The translations under genes were made by a program, and so were the position numbers. Of a stretch of DNA of 64,000 bases, positions 8,744 to 19,000 are shown in pieces. The stretch comes from Nonlabens spongiae (GTDB lineage Bacteria > Bacteroidota > Bacteroidia > Flavobacteriales > Flavobacteriaceae), in NCBI RefSeq assembly GCF_002117125.1, contig NZ_CP019344.1, positions 3,004,501-3,068,500 on the forward strand, in the 5' to 3' direction. Under the pieces are notes generated by a model. The model saw only the letters and a program-made list of their open reading frames with translations. It was not told where the DNA came from and searched no databases. Within the stretch, counting starts at the first letter, position 1. Each line of letters begins with the position of its first letter.

Positions 8744-10924
8744 ATGCACCTATCCATCTGGAGATATAGTCATTTTGTGCTGGCAGTGATGTCAGCACTT
8801 TTTGTGTTGATTCTTTCTGTTACTGGTGCAATTTTAGCGACTGAACCTCTATTTAAAAGTCACCAGATCGATGGATTAGAATCTCTTTCTCTGGAAGTGG
8901 CCATTTCAAACCTGAAAGAAAAACATGTTGAAATACTATCAGTCAAGAGAAGTGATCAGGATCAAATAATTGCCCAGCTTACTGATGAAGAGTTCAATAT
9001 GGTGGATGCTTATATTGATCCTTTTACGGGAGACTCCATAGCTCTTATAGAAGATCAGCCTAAACTTTATAGCTGGACGACCGCATTGCACAGATCCTTG
9101 TTTTTAAAAACTACAGGTAGAGTATTGGTTGCCATTACCACACTTGCCTTATTGCTGATACTTACCACGGGAATCTTTCTTTTTGCTCAGCGGCAAGGCG
9201 GTTTCAAGATGTGGTTCAGTAGCGTGAAAGAAGGGAGTTTAAGTGAACGCTGGCATGTAATTTTGAGCCGCTGGTTCATGTTGCCCATATATGTTATCAC
9301 GCTTACCGGTATTCTTTTATCTTCTGACACTTTAGGACTTATTGAGCAAAGTCCAGTTGAGTTGAATTGGTCTGCAGAACTCCCAGAAACTACTCAACCA
9401 TCATTTTTCAAGGAAACTAGACTGTCTGAAATTAAGGAAGTGACCTTCCCTTTTTCAGAAGATCCGATCGATTATTACCACATCAAACTCGATGATCGTG
9501 AGGTTTTAGTAGAGCAAATTAATGGTCAGATTGTCGATGAGGTAATTTATTCCAGATCAGCTGGTTTGCTCAACTTGAGTAGGTCCTGGCATACCGGTAA
9601 TAATCATCAGATTTGGGCAATTATTTTGGGATTGAGTAGTCTAGCAACTGTTTTCTTTTTAGTGACTGGGCTGGTAATTTATTTCAGGCGTAAGAAAAAT
9701 GCCAAGATACTTTTCACGCCAGCTGCTCCAGAACATAGCGAAATCATGATCTATTACGGCAGTGAGAAAGGCTATGTGTTTCAACAGGCGCAGGCGTTTG
9801 CACTTTCCTTACAAGAGGTTGGCGAAAAGACTTTGCTCAAGGTAGGGCTGGCTCCTCTAGATGACTTTGAGATTCATGAGTCCTACAAGCAAATTGTGGT
9901 AATGACTTCCACTTATGGCGATGGTGACCCGCCCAGCAATGCTCAAAAATTTGAGAGCGTTTTTCAGAGTCTTGAATCAAAACAAACTAACTATAGCGTT
10001 GTGGCGTTTGGATCCAGTATCTATCCTAAATTTTGTGCATTTGGTAAAATAGTAGACCAGCTACTTGCAGAGCAAGGATTTCAACGGCAATTGCCAGTTG
10101 CGCTAATTGATGAAGAAAAGGATCCTGAACAGACTTTTGGGAAGTGGTCAACGCAATGGTCAGCCCAAACGGGATACGATGTAGGTATCGTAACTACGCA
10201 AAAAAGAAAACTCTTACCACTTAAAAATTTTACCGTAATCGAGCGAACTGCGTTAAATGTGGACGATACTTTTCTGCTGAAGCTGAAACCCTCGAGCAAG
10301 ATCAACTTTCAAAGCGGTGATCTCTTGCAAATACAGGTTGAGGGAAGTGATAAGCGCAGGGAATACTCTATTGCCAAAGTAGATAACGACATCTTGCTAA
10401 GTGTCAAAATGCACGATTATGGGCTCTGCTCTAGGTATATGAGCAAACTTCAGGAGGGTGAGATTCTCAAAGCTTCGCTTTCCGTAAATGAACATTTCCA
10501 TTTTCCAAAATCGGCATCAAAGGTTATTCTGATTGCAAATGGAACTGGAGTTGCTCCGTTTTTGGGAATGCTTGATGAGAATAGTAAAGCTGTTCCAAGA
10601 AGTTTGTTTTTGGGATTACGCTTTCGCGAAAGCGTAAATATCTACCAGAGCCACTTATCAAAGGCGCTTGAAAAAAATTCCTTATCGCAGCTGAAAATCG
10701 CTTACTCCAGAGCCGATGAATCACAATATGTTCAAGATCTCTTGAAAGAAAATCAGCACGACGTAGCTGCTCAGATCAAAGCTGGCGCGCATATCATGAT
10801 CTGTGGATCACTCGCTATGAAAAATGATGTTTTAAAAGTGCTGGATGATATAGCTGTAAACCACAACCTTGCAGACACGCCACAGCTTGAAAAACAAGGT
10901 AGGTTGCGGTCTGATTGTTATTAG
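8744..10924 (+). CDS. PepSY-domain membrane flavoreductase (flavodoxin-FNR fusion)
   Basis: The 726-residue protein has four membrane segments (about 11-33, 126-148, 177-194, 291-313) with PepSY domains between them, then a flavodoxin/FMN domain (334-470: YYGSEKG, STYGDGDPP) and an FAD/NAD(P)-binding reductase domain (RREYS at 538-542 for FAD, NGTGVAPF at 599-606 for the nucleotide, C-terminal aromatic Tyr). This is the sulfite-reductase/P450-reductase-like arrangement that passes electrons from NADPH to the membrane or periplasm. Related PepSY reductases accompany TonB siderophore or haem uptake and are thought to reduce ferric iron. A genome palindrome is read in the rarer frame as FRES (10619-10634). 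Confidence 0.88.
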   Translation: MHLSIWRYSHFVLAVMSALFVLILSVTGAILATEPLFKSHQIDGLESLSLEVAISNLKEKHVEILSVKRSDQDQIIAQLTDEEFNMVDAYIDPFTGDSIALIEDQPKLYSWTTALHRSLFLKTTGRVLVAITTLALLLILTTGIFLFAQRQGGFKMWFSSVKEGSLSERWHVILSRWFMLPIYVITLTGILLSSDTLGLIEQSPVELNWSAELPETTQPSFFKETRLSEIKEVTFPFSEDPIDYYHIKLDDREVLVEQINGQIVDEVIYSRSAGLLNLSRSWHTGNNHQIWAIILGLSSLATVFFLVTGLVIYFRRKKNAKILFTPAAPEHSEIMIYYGSEKGYVFQQAQAFALSLQEVGEKTLLKVGLAPLDDFEIHESYKQIVVMTSTYGDGDPPSNAQKFESVFQSLESKQTNYSVVAFGSSIYPKFCAFGKIVDQLLAEQGFQRQLPVALIDEEKDPEQTFGKWSTQWSAQTGYDVGIVTTQKRKLLPLKNFTVIERTALNVDDTFLLKLKPSSKINFQSGDLLQIQVEGSDKRREYSIAKVDNDILLSVKMHDYGLCSRYMSKLQEGEILKASLSVNEHFHFPKSASKVILIANGTGVAPFLGMLDENSKAVPRSLFLGLRFRESVNIYQSHLSKALEKNSLSQLKIAYSRADESQYVQDLLKENQHDVAAQIKAGAHIMICGSLAMKNDVLKVLDDIAVNHNLADTPQLEKQGRLRSDCY
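10619..10634. repeat. Genome palindrome in the flavoreductase gene
   Basis: The only copy read in the FRES frame (LRFRESVN). Confidence 0.97.
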
Positions 10925-10939
10925 AACATTTAAAAATGA

Positions 10940-10972
10940 AGACCTCCGTGGTTTTGAACACCTCGGAGGTCT
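10940..10972. terminator. Hairpin after the flavoreductase gene
   Basis: Stem AGACCTCCG / CGGAGGTCT (9 bp, perfect) around a 15-base loop, 16 bases after the stop codon. It lacks a strong T run on either side. Confidence 0.55.
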
Positions 10973-11072
10973 AATCACTCTATAATGGATATATAAAAAA
11001 AAACCGCCCCAATCGATTGACTGGAGTGGATTAGAAAATTCATTTCCAGATATTTTCTTGCCGTCGTTATTG

Positions 11073-11090
11073 TTTAGAAAGAATCTAAAT
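11073..11090. promoter_or_regulatory. Candidate metal-regulator operator TTTAGA-N5-TCTAAA
   Basis: Perfect 6-bp arms with a 5-base spacer, 15 bases before the ATG of the next gene. The same layout occurs at 6156-6173, tying this gene to the haem/iron locus. Confidence 0.5.
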
Positions 11091-11104
11091 AATAAATTTG
11101 TTAC

Positions 11105-11455
11105 ATGACTTGTAATGAAAAAACCATTTACAGAAACAAGATCGGGATCAGCTTTGTATCCCCATCAAGTAGTGAATATTACCGTGAACGCATTCACTTA
11201 ATCATAAGACGCAATGGACTTCACTTAGACTCCAAAGAGTTCGCACATCTCAGGCGATTATGTTTAATGGCAATAGAGAGGGCAAAAGGTTGTGCCGATT
11301 GTCCTATAGCGAGAAAACACCCATGCCACATGCTAGAGACTCCTTTTCCACAGATAAGTCTGGCCTTCAGTTATGAGGAATTGTTAGAAGTTTCTGACCT
11401 TCTCGCGGGTACGTGGTTTGAGTTAGAATTGCAAAAAATACTGTCTGGACTTTGA
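11105..11455 (+). CDS. Small cysteine-containing protein, possibly DUF6686-like
   Basis: A 116-residue soluble protein without signal peptide. It has five cysteines, including the cluster GCADCPIARKHPC (about residues 73-85), which could bind a metal or iron-sulfur centre, and a leucine-rich C-terminal half. I am not certain of the family; DUF6686 is a possibility by length and by association with iron-regulated genes. The TTTAGA-N5-TCTAAA palindrome immediately upstream suggests the same regulator as the TonB receptor. The gene is followed by a strong shared terminator hairpin. Confidence 0.65.
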   Translation: MTCNEKTIYRNKIGISFVSPSSSEYYRERIHLIIRRNGLHLDSKEFAHLRRLCLMAIERAKGCADCPIARKHPCHMLETPFPQISLAFSYEELLEVSDLLAGTWFELELQKILSGL

Positions 11456-11489
11456 TTAATCCTGTATAGTTTAAAATTTTGATATGAAA

Positions 11490-11520
11490 AAACCGCTATG
11501 ATTCAAGATCATAGCGGTTT
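11490..11520. terminator. Bidirectional terminator
   Basis: Perfect 12-bp stem AAACCGCTATGA / TCATAGCGGTTT with a 7-base loop, A-rich before and T-rich after. It serves both the rightward small Cys protein gene and the convergent metalloprotease gene. Confidence 0.85.
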
Positions 11521-11540
11521 AATACTTTTAAGTTGAACTT

Positions 11541-14033
11541 TTATCCGTTAGGATTTAAGATCATGTCGATACGTTGTACAAGATCCTGTAAATGGATGCG
11601 CGACAAACGATCAGAAGTTCTGCCTGCAGCTCTACGGGCATCGCGTTGAAGCGTTTGAAGCTCTGCACGCACGATAGGTCTGATGTCACTCTGTGCCACA
11701 TCAACGGAACTTTGTCCTGCAAATCTTCTGAAAGCTGCTGGCAAGCTGCGTTGCTCGTTATTCATGATGTATTCAAGACGTTCTACGTAGGCTCTTTGAA
11801 GGTTTCTTCTGTATCTATCGATGCTACGACCTCTTGGTAGTTCTTCAAACAAACCTTTACGCAAGTCAGTCATCATTTCAAGAAGACCGTAACCTTCACG
11901 ACCATTGACTTCTTCATTTTCCATAAGTCTTGCCATACGACCAAAATCAAGCAGGTTGTTCAATGTTCTTACTTGCATGCTGCGTATGCGCTCGATACCT
12001 CCATCGCTCTCGATCTTATTGAAGATTTCTTGATCAATCAACCATTCTGGAGTTTCAAAAAGCTGTGTATGCAAGAATTCCATGGCACGTTCTTGCTTGT
12101 CACGCGACGCGTGCTCGTAAACAGCACCTTCCTGACCGTAAGCTTTATAGGTTTCTTTTACTCCACCTATATTTCCAGTAACGTGCCCCATGTAACGATT
12201 GAACTGTCCTACAACCTGGCCGTACATTTCTTCTAGATCATCATAGTTCTCACCTTCTTTACCCGTCCATTCATTTAATTTAGGTACGATGCGCTTCAGG
12301 TTTTTGATACCGTACTCGCTAGCAAGCATGCTGTCGTCACCTAGGTCTTCTGTCTGGCTTGAGTAATCCACAACTCCAAACTGCTGACGACCGAAACGGT
12401 ACATAGGATCTCCAGCTTTTTCAAGAATCCACTCGTCCAGGATTTCTTTTTCCTCTTCAGCAGTTTTGTTTAAAATAGGCTTATAACCCCACATAATGGC
12501 GTACTTGTCATAAGGACCTATGTTAGGCATCAAGGCTACATCACCATCCTCTGGCTGAGCCACATAATTGAAACGAGCATAATCCATAATGGATGGAGCC
12601 GTTCCGTATTTTTTAGTGAATTCTGGATCGCGTAGATCTTCTACCTTGTAAGCTACTGAGCTTCCCATGTTGTGTGGTAATCCCAGCGTGTGGCCTACCT
12701 CGTGCGCGCTCACAAAACGGATCAGGCGGCCCATGACTTCATCGTCAAATTTGGTTTTTTGAGCATCTGGATTTATGGCTGCAGTCTGTACAAAGAACCA
12801 ATTCCGTAGCAAAGTCATTACATTATGGTACCAGTTGATATCAGATTCCAGAATCTCTCCCGTACGTGGGTCACTTACGTGAGGTCCGTTTGCGTTAGGG
12901 ATGGGAGAAGCTAGATAGCGTACTGTTGAATAACGTACATCTTCTGGGCTCCAGTCGGGATCTTCCTCTTTAGTAGGAGCATCTTTTGCGATGATGGCGT
13001 TTTTGAAACCTGCAGCTTCAAAGGCAACTTGCCAGTCTTCAATACCTTGCTTGATGTACTTACGCCATTTTACAGGAGTAGCTGGGTCGATATAGTAAAC
13101 GATTTGTTTTTTAGGCTCAACGAGCTCGCCGCGCATGAATTTCTCGCGGTCTTCATCTTTTACTTCCAGTCTCCAGCGATCAAGGTAGCGTACGGTTTTT
13201 GTCTTTTGCTCATCAAGACCATAGTCTTGCTGTCCACGGGCAAACCACCCTACACGCTGGTCAAAATAACGACGCTTCATAGGCTCATCTGGAAGCAGGA
13301 TCATAGAATTGCTCATCTCAATAGAGATAGATTGCACGCTGCTGTTAGAAGGTGGCTCACTTGCAAAATAAGTCTTCACGTGTCTCGACTCGATATTGCG
13401 AGGGTAGGAACGCAGTGTGTCTATGTAGGAGCGGCTATCGTCAAGTCTTGTGATTTTATAATTTCTGCGTGCTCTCTGTGGAAAGCCTATCGCTTTAACA
13501 TCTTTAGTAAAGAAGTCTGTAACATCAATGACCACATTATTGTTGACGCTATCTTTTTTTACCGCCTTGATCGGGAAGGAGTAAAGGATAGGCTCAAAGT
13601 TTGAATTTTCAACAGCGATACTTACCGGTAAAGAATCTGCTGCCACGATCTGGTGAGAGACTACGCGCAATAAAACATCGTCATTTTTACGTTGCCATCT
13701 CAGAGTCTGGGTGTTTTGCTTACCACCACCGAAACCAATTCCGCTTGCGGTTTTTGCGATTCTAGTAACCATAAGCATCTCTCTATTGAAGAGGCTGTCT
13801 GGAATCTCGTAGAAGTAATTGTCATCTACTTGGTGAACCGTAAAAAGCCCTTCATCGCTTTTGGCTTCTTTAGTGATCACTTTGCTGTAGGGCTTTATAT
13901 CCCCTTTTTTACCCGGCTTTTTACTTGCCGAAGCGGTTTTTGCCGGTGCTTTCTTTTTCCCTTGAAAGACCGAGCAACCAGTAGTTAACGACACGGCAAG
14001 TGCCAGTGTAGCTACCATCTTAATCGTTCGCAT
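11541..14033 (-). CDS. Zinc-dependent metalloprotease lipoprotein (DUF5117/DUF5118 type)
   Basis: An 830-residue lipoprotein with lipobox TTGC (Cys about residue 20), a Lys-rich linker, then the N-terminal domains usual for this family and the extended zinc motif HEVGHTLGLPH (HExxHxxGxxH), followed by a Met-turn-like SIMDYARF. The length and layout match the large Bacteroidota metalloproteases with DUF5117 and DUF5118 regions. It should act on the outer face of the envelope or in the periplasm. The gene stands alone: it converges on the Cys protein gene through a shared terminator and is divergent from a T9SS cargo gene. Confidence 0.88.
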   Translation of the reverse strand: MRTIKMVATLALAVSLTTGCSVFQGKKKAPAKTASASKKPGKKGDIKPYSKVITKEAKSDEGLFTVHQVDDNYFYEIPDSLFNREMLMVTRIAKTASGIGFGGGKQNTQTLRWQRKNDDVLLRVVSHQIVAADSLPVSIAVENSNFEPILYSFPIKAVKKDSVNNNVVIDVTDFFTKDVKAIGFPQRARRNYKITRLDDSRSYIDTLRSYPRNIESRHVKTYFASEPPSNSSVQSISIEMSNSMILLPDEPMKRRYFDQRVGWFARGQQDYGLDEQKTKTVRYLDRWRLEVKDEDREKFMRGELVEPKKQIVYYIDPATPVKWRKYIKQGIEDWQVAFEAAGFKNAIIAKDAPTKEEDPDWSPEDVRYSTVRYLASPIPNANGPHVSDPRTGEILESDINWYHNVMTLLRNWFFVQTAAINPDAQKTKFDDEVMGRLIRFVSAHEVGHTLGLPHNMGSSVAYKVEDLRDPEFTKKYGTAPSIMDYARFNYVAQPEDGDVALMPNIGPYDKYAIMWGYKPILNKTAEEEKEILDEWILEKAGDPMYRFGRQQFGVVDYSSQTEDLGDDSMLASEYGIKNLKRIVPKLNEWTGKEGENYDDLEEMYGQVVGQFNRYMGHVTGNIGGVKETYKAYGQEGAVYEHASRDKQERAMEFLHTQLFETPEWLIDQEIFNKIESDGGIERIRSMQVRTLNNLLDFGRMARLMENEEVNGREGYGLLEMMTDLRKGLFEELPRGRSIDRYRRNLQRAYVERLEYIMNNEQRSLPAAFRRFAGQSSVDVAQSDIRPIVRAELQTLQRDARRAAGRTSDRLSRIHLQDLVQRIDMILNPNG

Positions 14034-14128
14034 GAATTGTTTTTTTTGTTATCGCCTAAATATATTACAGAATTCCTAAGAAATCCTTAATAGATCGTTA
14101 AGCAACAAGATGGTGCTGGTGTTGTTCT

Positions 14129-14144
14129 CGCTTTCGCGAAAGCG
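14129..14144. repeat. Genome palindrome, divergent intergenic copy
   Basis: Extended to the 20-base form CTCGCTTTCGCGAAAGCGAG and followed by ATAATT, between the metalloprotease and a T9SS cargo gene. Confidence 0.97.
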
Positions 14145-14284
14145 AGATAATTTAAGTTACATGGTTGTACTATAGTGTTACCCCTTAATGCAATACTTTA
14201 TAAAATGTAATGTAAGATCAATATATTAGTGGCCAGTAAGTTGACTATTGAATATAACGATTTATAGCCTAAAGAACAATTCAA

Positions 14285-15886
14285 ATGAAGCATCTCTACC
14301 TAATTTGTTTAGTACTGTTTAATGTTTCAGTAATTAACGCGCAATTCTACGGACCCGATGATTTCAGGATCAGTGATGCAGGAGGTTCTGGAAGTACTAA
14401 TTCCACGGTTGAATTTCCAGATGTTGATTATGGATTCAGTAATCAGCAATTTTTGGCTGTTTGGTCGAGCGATGATACGGATCAGCCGGGAGTCATAGAT
14501 AACGATAAGCAGATCTTAGGAAGGTTCATTGATCTCTCCGGCAATCTAATAGGATCTGACTTTTTAATCTCCTCCTTAAACCTTGGAAATACCAGCGAAA
14601 ATGAGTTCCCGAGGGTAGCGTACAATAGTTCTGATGATAATTTCATGGTAGTTTATCAAGGAGAGCCTACTAATGGTGAGGACGAGATCTATGGCGTTGT
14701 TCTAGACCCTAATGGTATGGTTGTAAGTGCTGACTTTAGAATCACAGATTTTGGAGGTTCATCATCTTCTAGGGACATAAGAACCCCAGGTATAGCCTAC
14801 AACCCAAATCTGAATGAGTTTCTAGTGGTTTTTATAACCTCTGATTTTCTTTCGTCTCCCACAGTGGTTGACATAGAGGGGCAAAGAGTAGGGCCTACTG
14901 GAAATCTGATTGGGAACAGGTTTTCTGTTTCAAGTATCAATACCGCTGAAGTGAATGGATCTATTCCTGACGTCATTTTCAATAATGATACTAATGAATA
15001 TGTCGTTACCTACGTAGCATCGCCTATCTCAAATCAAGAGGGGCCGTATGCGACTATAGTAGCCCAGGATGGTCAGGTAGGCAGCACTACGGCACTTAGT
15101 ACGAGAGGTTCTATATCGCCGTCGAGTTTTGGCAATAGATGGGTAAGAGCGGCGCACAATCCAGTTGATCATACATTACTTTTTGTCTTTGACATGGACA
15201 ATTCCCGCTCTGGTGAAATTGATGTAATAGGGGCGATTTATGATAACGCTATGAATATTTTAGTGCCAGAATTTGATATTAGCCGTGTGGGAAATAGTGA
15301 TACCCGATATGATGCCGCTACTCCAGATGTTACGTGGCTACCTTCTGATAACCTCTTTTATGTTGTCTACAGAGCAAATCCTTTTTTGTCAAATAGGTCG
15401 GAACGCGAGATATTCATGAATAGTGTATCAAGTACTGGGAGTCTGGGAAATAGACTTCAAGTATCTTCTGCACCTATAGATGAGGAGGGAAATGCTAAAT
15501 TACCTCGTGTTGTTTCAAATGGCGATGGAGCATTACTCACTGTTTATGAAGCTGAGGATACCTCAACTACTAATATGATGGTTAATGGAGAATATGAAAT
15601 ATTCGGTCAACTTTATGGAACTCCCACGCTGTCATCTGAAATCGAGGAAATGATTGATTTTATTATCTATCCCAACCCTGCTGAAGATTATATTTATTTA
15701 ACCGGGTTGACGAAGAATCTAAAAGAGATTAAAATCATCAATGAATTGGGTCAGACGGTTCTGAAAGAATCTCTGGATTTTGAGGTAATGAACCAGTTGA
15801 ATATCGGCAACTTGACATCAGGTATTTACTTTCTTGAGGCTATGACCCCTTCGGGATCTGTAGTGTTTAAATTTGTTAAGATGTAA
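14285..15886 (+). CDS. Secreted protein with T9SS type A sorting domain
   Basis: A 533-residue protein with a signal peptide (ends VSVINAQ) and a body of repeated units of about 60-70 residues, each with the pattern '(P)xVxYNxxxxxFxVVY' (for example FPRVAYNSSDDNFMVVY and TPGIAYNPNLNEFLVVF), likely beta-propeller blades. The last 75 residues are a T9SS type A C-terminal domain: IIYPNPAEDYIYL, IINELGQTV, LTSGIYFLEA, VFKFVKM. Export and surface attachment would depend on the gldKLMN machine encoded elsewhere in this window. The ligand or substrate is unknown; propellers of this kind often act as adhesins. Confidence 0.85.
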   Translation: MKHLYLICLVLFNVSVINAQFYGPDDFRISDAGGSGSTNSTVEFPDVDYGFSNQQFLAVWSSDDTDQPGVIDNDKQILGRFIDLSGNLIGSDFLISSLNLGNTSENEFPRVAYNSSDDNFMVVYQGEPTNGEDEIYGVVLDPNGMVVSADFRITDFGGSSSSRDIRTPGIAYNPNLNEFLVVFITSDFLSSPTVVDIEGQRVGPTGNLIGNRFSVSSINTAEVNGSIPDVIFNNDTNEYVVTYVASPISNQEGPYATIVAQDGQVGSTTALSTRGSISPSSFGNRWVRAAHNPVDHTLLFVFDMDNSRSGEIDVIGAIYDNAMNILVPEFDISRVGNSDTRYDAATPDVTWLPSDNLFYVVYRANPFLSNRSEREIFMNSVSSTGSLGNRLQVSSAPIDEEGNAKLPRVVSNGDGALLTVYEAEDTSTTNMMVNGEYEIFGQLYGTPTLSSEIEEMIDFIIYPNPAEDYIYLTGLTKNLKEIKIINELGQTVLKESLDFEVMNQLNIGNLTSGIYFLEAMTPSGSVVFKFVKM

Positions 15887-15936
15887 GTGTACAGTCATGG
15901 AATATAGAATTGAGTTCAGATATTTTTGATTGCTCT

Positions 15937-15952
15937 CGCTTTCGCGAAAGCG
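15937..15952. repeat. Genome palindrome, intergenic copy
   Basis: Same 20-base extended form followed by ATAATT as the copy at 14129, between two T9SS cargo genes. Confidence 0.97.
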
Positions 15953-16055
15953 AGATAATTTTCATCCTACTTATTTTCAAACATCTATCCAGTAATATAG
16001 GCCTCGTGAGTTTTTTCAATAAATGAAAATTCCCACACAACGGTTATATTTGAGT

Positions 16056-19000
16056 ATGAAACACCAGCTAACCGCCTTGCTGTTAATTTGTCTAAGTTTT
16101 ATTGCAAGAGCCCAAACTACCGACCTAGCCATCACGCTGGAAGCACGTAATCTTACTGGAAACGCTATCTCACAAGCTCATATTTATGAGCGATACACCT
16201 ATTTACTTACGATAAGCAACACCGGTGCGCCAGTGTCAGATGCAACTTTTAGTTTCAACTTAAGCTCCGTTGAGGAGATTGAAAGTGCAGTAGCTCAAAA
16301 TATTTTGGGAGGTGCGACATCGCCTTCAAATATTGACATCAATCAATCGGCAGTTTCAGGTACTTTGTTAAATATGCCTAACTCATCCAGCGTTGAGATA
16401 CTGATCACCGTGAGGGCAGAACCTACATTTCTAGGTGGAGCAACGGCTATGGCAACCGTGCAACCGCCTCCTGGAACTACAGATGTGAATCCAGCGACAA
16501 ATGATTCTGTGATCAGTATCATCATGACGGAACGAGACATCATCTTTGATATCACGCAATCACAAATAGCTCCAGCTGGAGGAGCTGGCATTTCTAACTG
16601 GGGGGACACGGTAAGTTATGAAATGACGATTACTAATAACTCGAGCATCGAGTATCCTCTGGAAGATTTTGAGTTGTTTGTCAGTAATGTGAACAGAGCG
16701 GGATCTGCAATTTACACATTTATAGATCTGCAATGTAGTTCATCAAGTGGTATGAGTTGTCCCACACTGGATGGTTTGAGCACCGTCACCACTACAGATG
16801 TGATTGGGAATTTTCGCTATTATATCCATGGAGAGCCTGTTGTTTTTCCTTCTGGCGCATCTTTTACCATGCAGGTAAGTTATACTTTAGACGAGGGTGG
16901 TTGTGATCGAGATGCTAGAAATATCCCTCTGATCATGGGAAACAGGCTTACGATTATCCCTTTTCTCAATAACACAAATTTTATCCAGACCGATACTATT
17001 GAAACCGCCACATTAATCAATGATCCCTGCCAATGTGTGGATCTAGAAACTGAAGTCATAAGAACTTCTCCTACGGCTTCATCAATCAATGCTTGGACCG
17101 ATGTGGTCACATATGAATTCACTTACTCAAACAACGGTCCGATAGAAGTGCCGGCTTTTGTTTATATGGTCAATGGGAGTACTGTAGGAACTGAGATTGA
17201 GATTCTGACCGCTGAATGTATATCAACTAGCGGTCCTGTAGACTGTAATGATTTCAATATTACCATCACACCAGACACGAGGTGGGTGACTAGTCAATTC
17301 CAATTTCCCCCAAATTCTAGTATCACCATACGAGTGACCGTTGTTTTTTCTCCTCCAGAATGTACTCAAGGAGGTGCGCTGCCTAATCTCGCTGTAAGGG
17401 GTGTGGCAACTGAATTTGACAATGATGTCTTAGAATGTGATTCTACAAATAATTCTGTAGCTGACCGTATCGATGGATTACCTGTAAACCCTTGTAATAA
17501 TGATCCAGGTGATGGTGAACTTATTGAGTTGGAAGAGGTGCAGGTTTCACCTGTTCCTGGAGCTGGGCCCTACCCGTATGGTGAAGTGAGTTATGAAATA
17601 ATTATGCGTAATACAGACTCAATAGCCCATCAGATTAGATTTAAAGATCTACAATCATCAGACGGTACGGGAATATTACGTTCTATAGATTGTATTGGAA
17701 CTACGGGAGGAGCTTCATGTCCATCAAGTTTAAATGCTCGGATCGATCAGCCAAATCAAAATGGAGATACCTTTTGGGAAATTTTGGATGCTGATGGTTT
17801 TATGATGCCAGCAAATAGTTCTTTGACTTTTGAGAAAGTTATTGACTGGAGGCCTCCATGTCAAGATACTGTCTTCTCGGTTGCAGATAATTTGGTTATG
17901 GAAGCAGTGGATTCAAACCTAGACGTCATCGATACGGTCACGGCAAGCGTGGCGACACCCATGGTTCCTTGTGTAGATATCGTGGTGCAAACATTTCCGT
18001 CCATAACTTCAGCACCCATTAATACTGATTTTGAATGGGTTGTCGATATAACCAATTCAAATGTGAGCGTGGATGCAAGTGACCTGACTTTTAATAATTT
18101 AATGCATCCCGACTTTGAAATTACGGGTACGCCTATTTGTTCTGTTGTTAACGGTACGGCTAGTTGTATGCCTACTTTTAATATTAATGGAAATGCGATA
18201 GAAGCCGTAATTCCTAGCATGAGTTCTGGGTCTACCATACAAGTGCGTATTCCCACGAGAACGCCCAGTTATGGAGGGAGTTTTGAAAATAGGGCAGAGG
18301 TACAACCCGATTTTGAGGTGACAGGTGAGACTACACCCAGTTCTAATATATCGACATCCAGTCTATTTATATTAACGACTCAAACAAGCAAAGAGTTTGA
18401 GCCTTCTGTTATTAACTCTGGCGAGGTTTCTACCCTAACTTTTAACTTGCGTAACTCAGTGGGGTTGCCTGCTCAAAGCGGTATCAATTTTACCGATAAT
18501 TTACCAGCAGGTATGACCATTTCTGGTGAGGCCTTTTGGGTCAATCAAAATGGTGCGTTGGGAACATTTACTGGTGTGGTTGGAGGAGATGCATTTGGTA
18601 TTCAAGATTTGAGCTTTCCATCAGGTACTGATGAGGTTTCTTTTGCAGTAGAGGTGACTTGTACAGATCCTGGGATCTACATCAACGATTTTCAGAATTT
18701 CTCAAATCTCAATAACTTAGATGTTTCCACTGTATTTGCAAGCTTAGAAGTTCTTCCAGTGCTGGATCTTGCGATTACCAAAACCGTTGATATTCTTGAT
18801 CCAGAAGTTAACGACACGGTAACCTTTACTATAGAAGTGCAGAATTTACAGACTGCAGGTGCTACCGGTGTAACCGTGCAGGAAAATCTGCCTAGCGGTT
18901 ATACTTACGTTTCTCATTCTACAGATGTGGGAATTTATGATTCGTTAAGTGGTGTGTGGCAAGTGGGCGATCTCGCTGCAGGGGCGACTACTTCCATGCA

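Noticed and set aside
13029..13604. 191-codon rightward open frame
   Set aside because: It lies fully antisense to the zinc metalloprotease gene, whose family motifs are clear, and its product has no protein-like signals.
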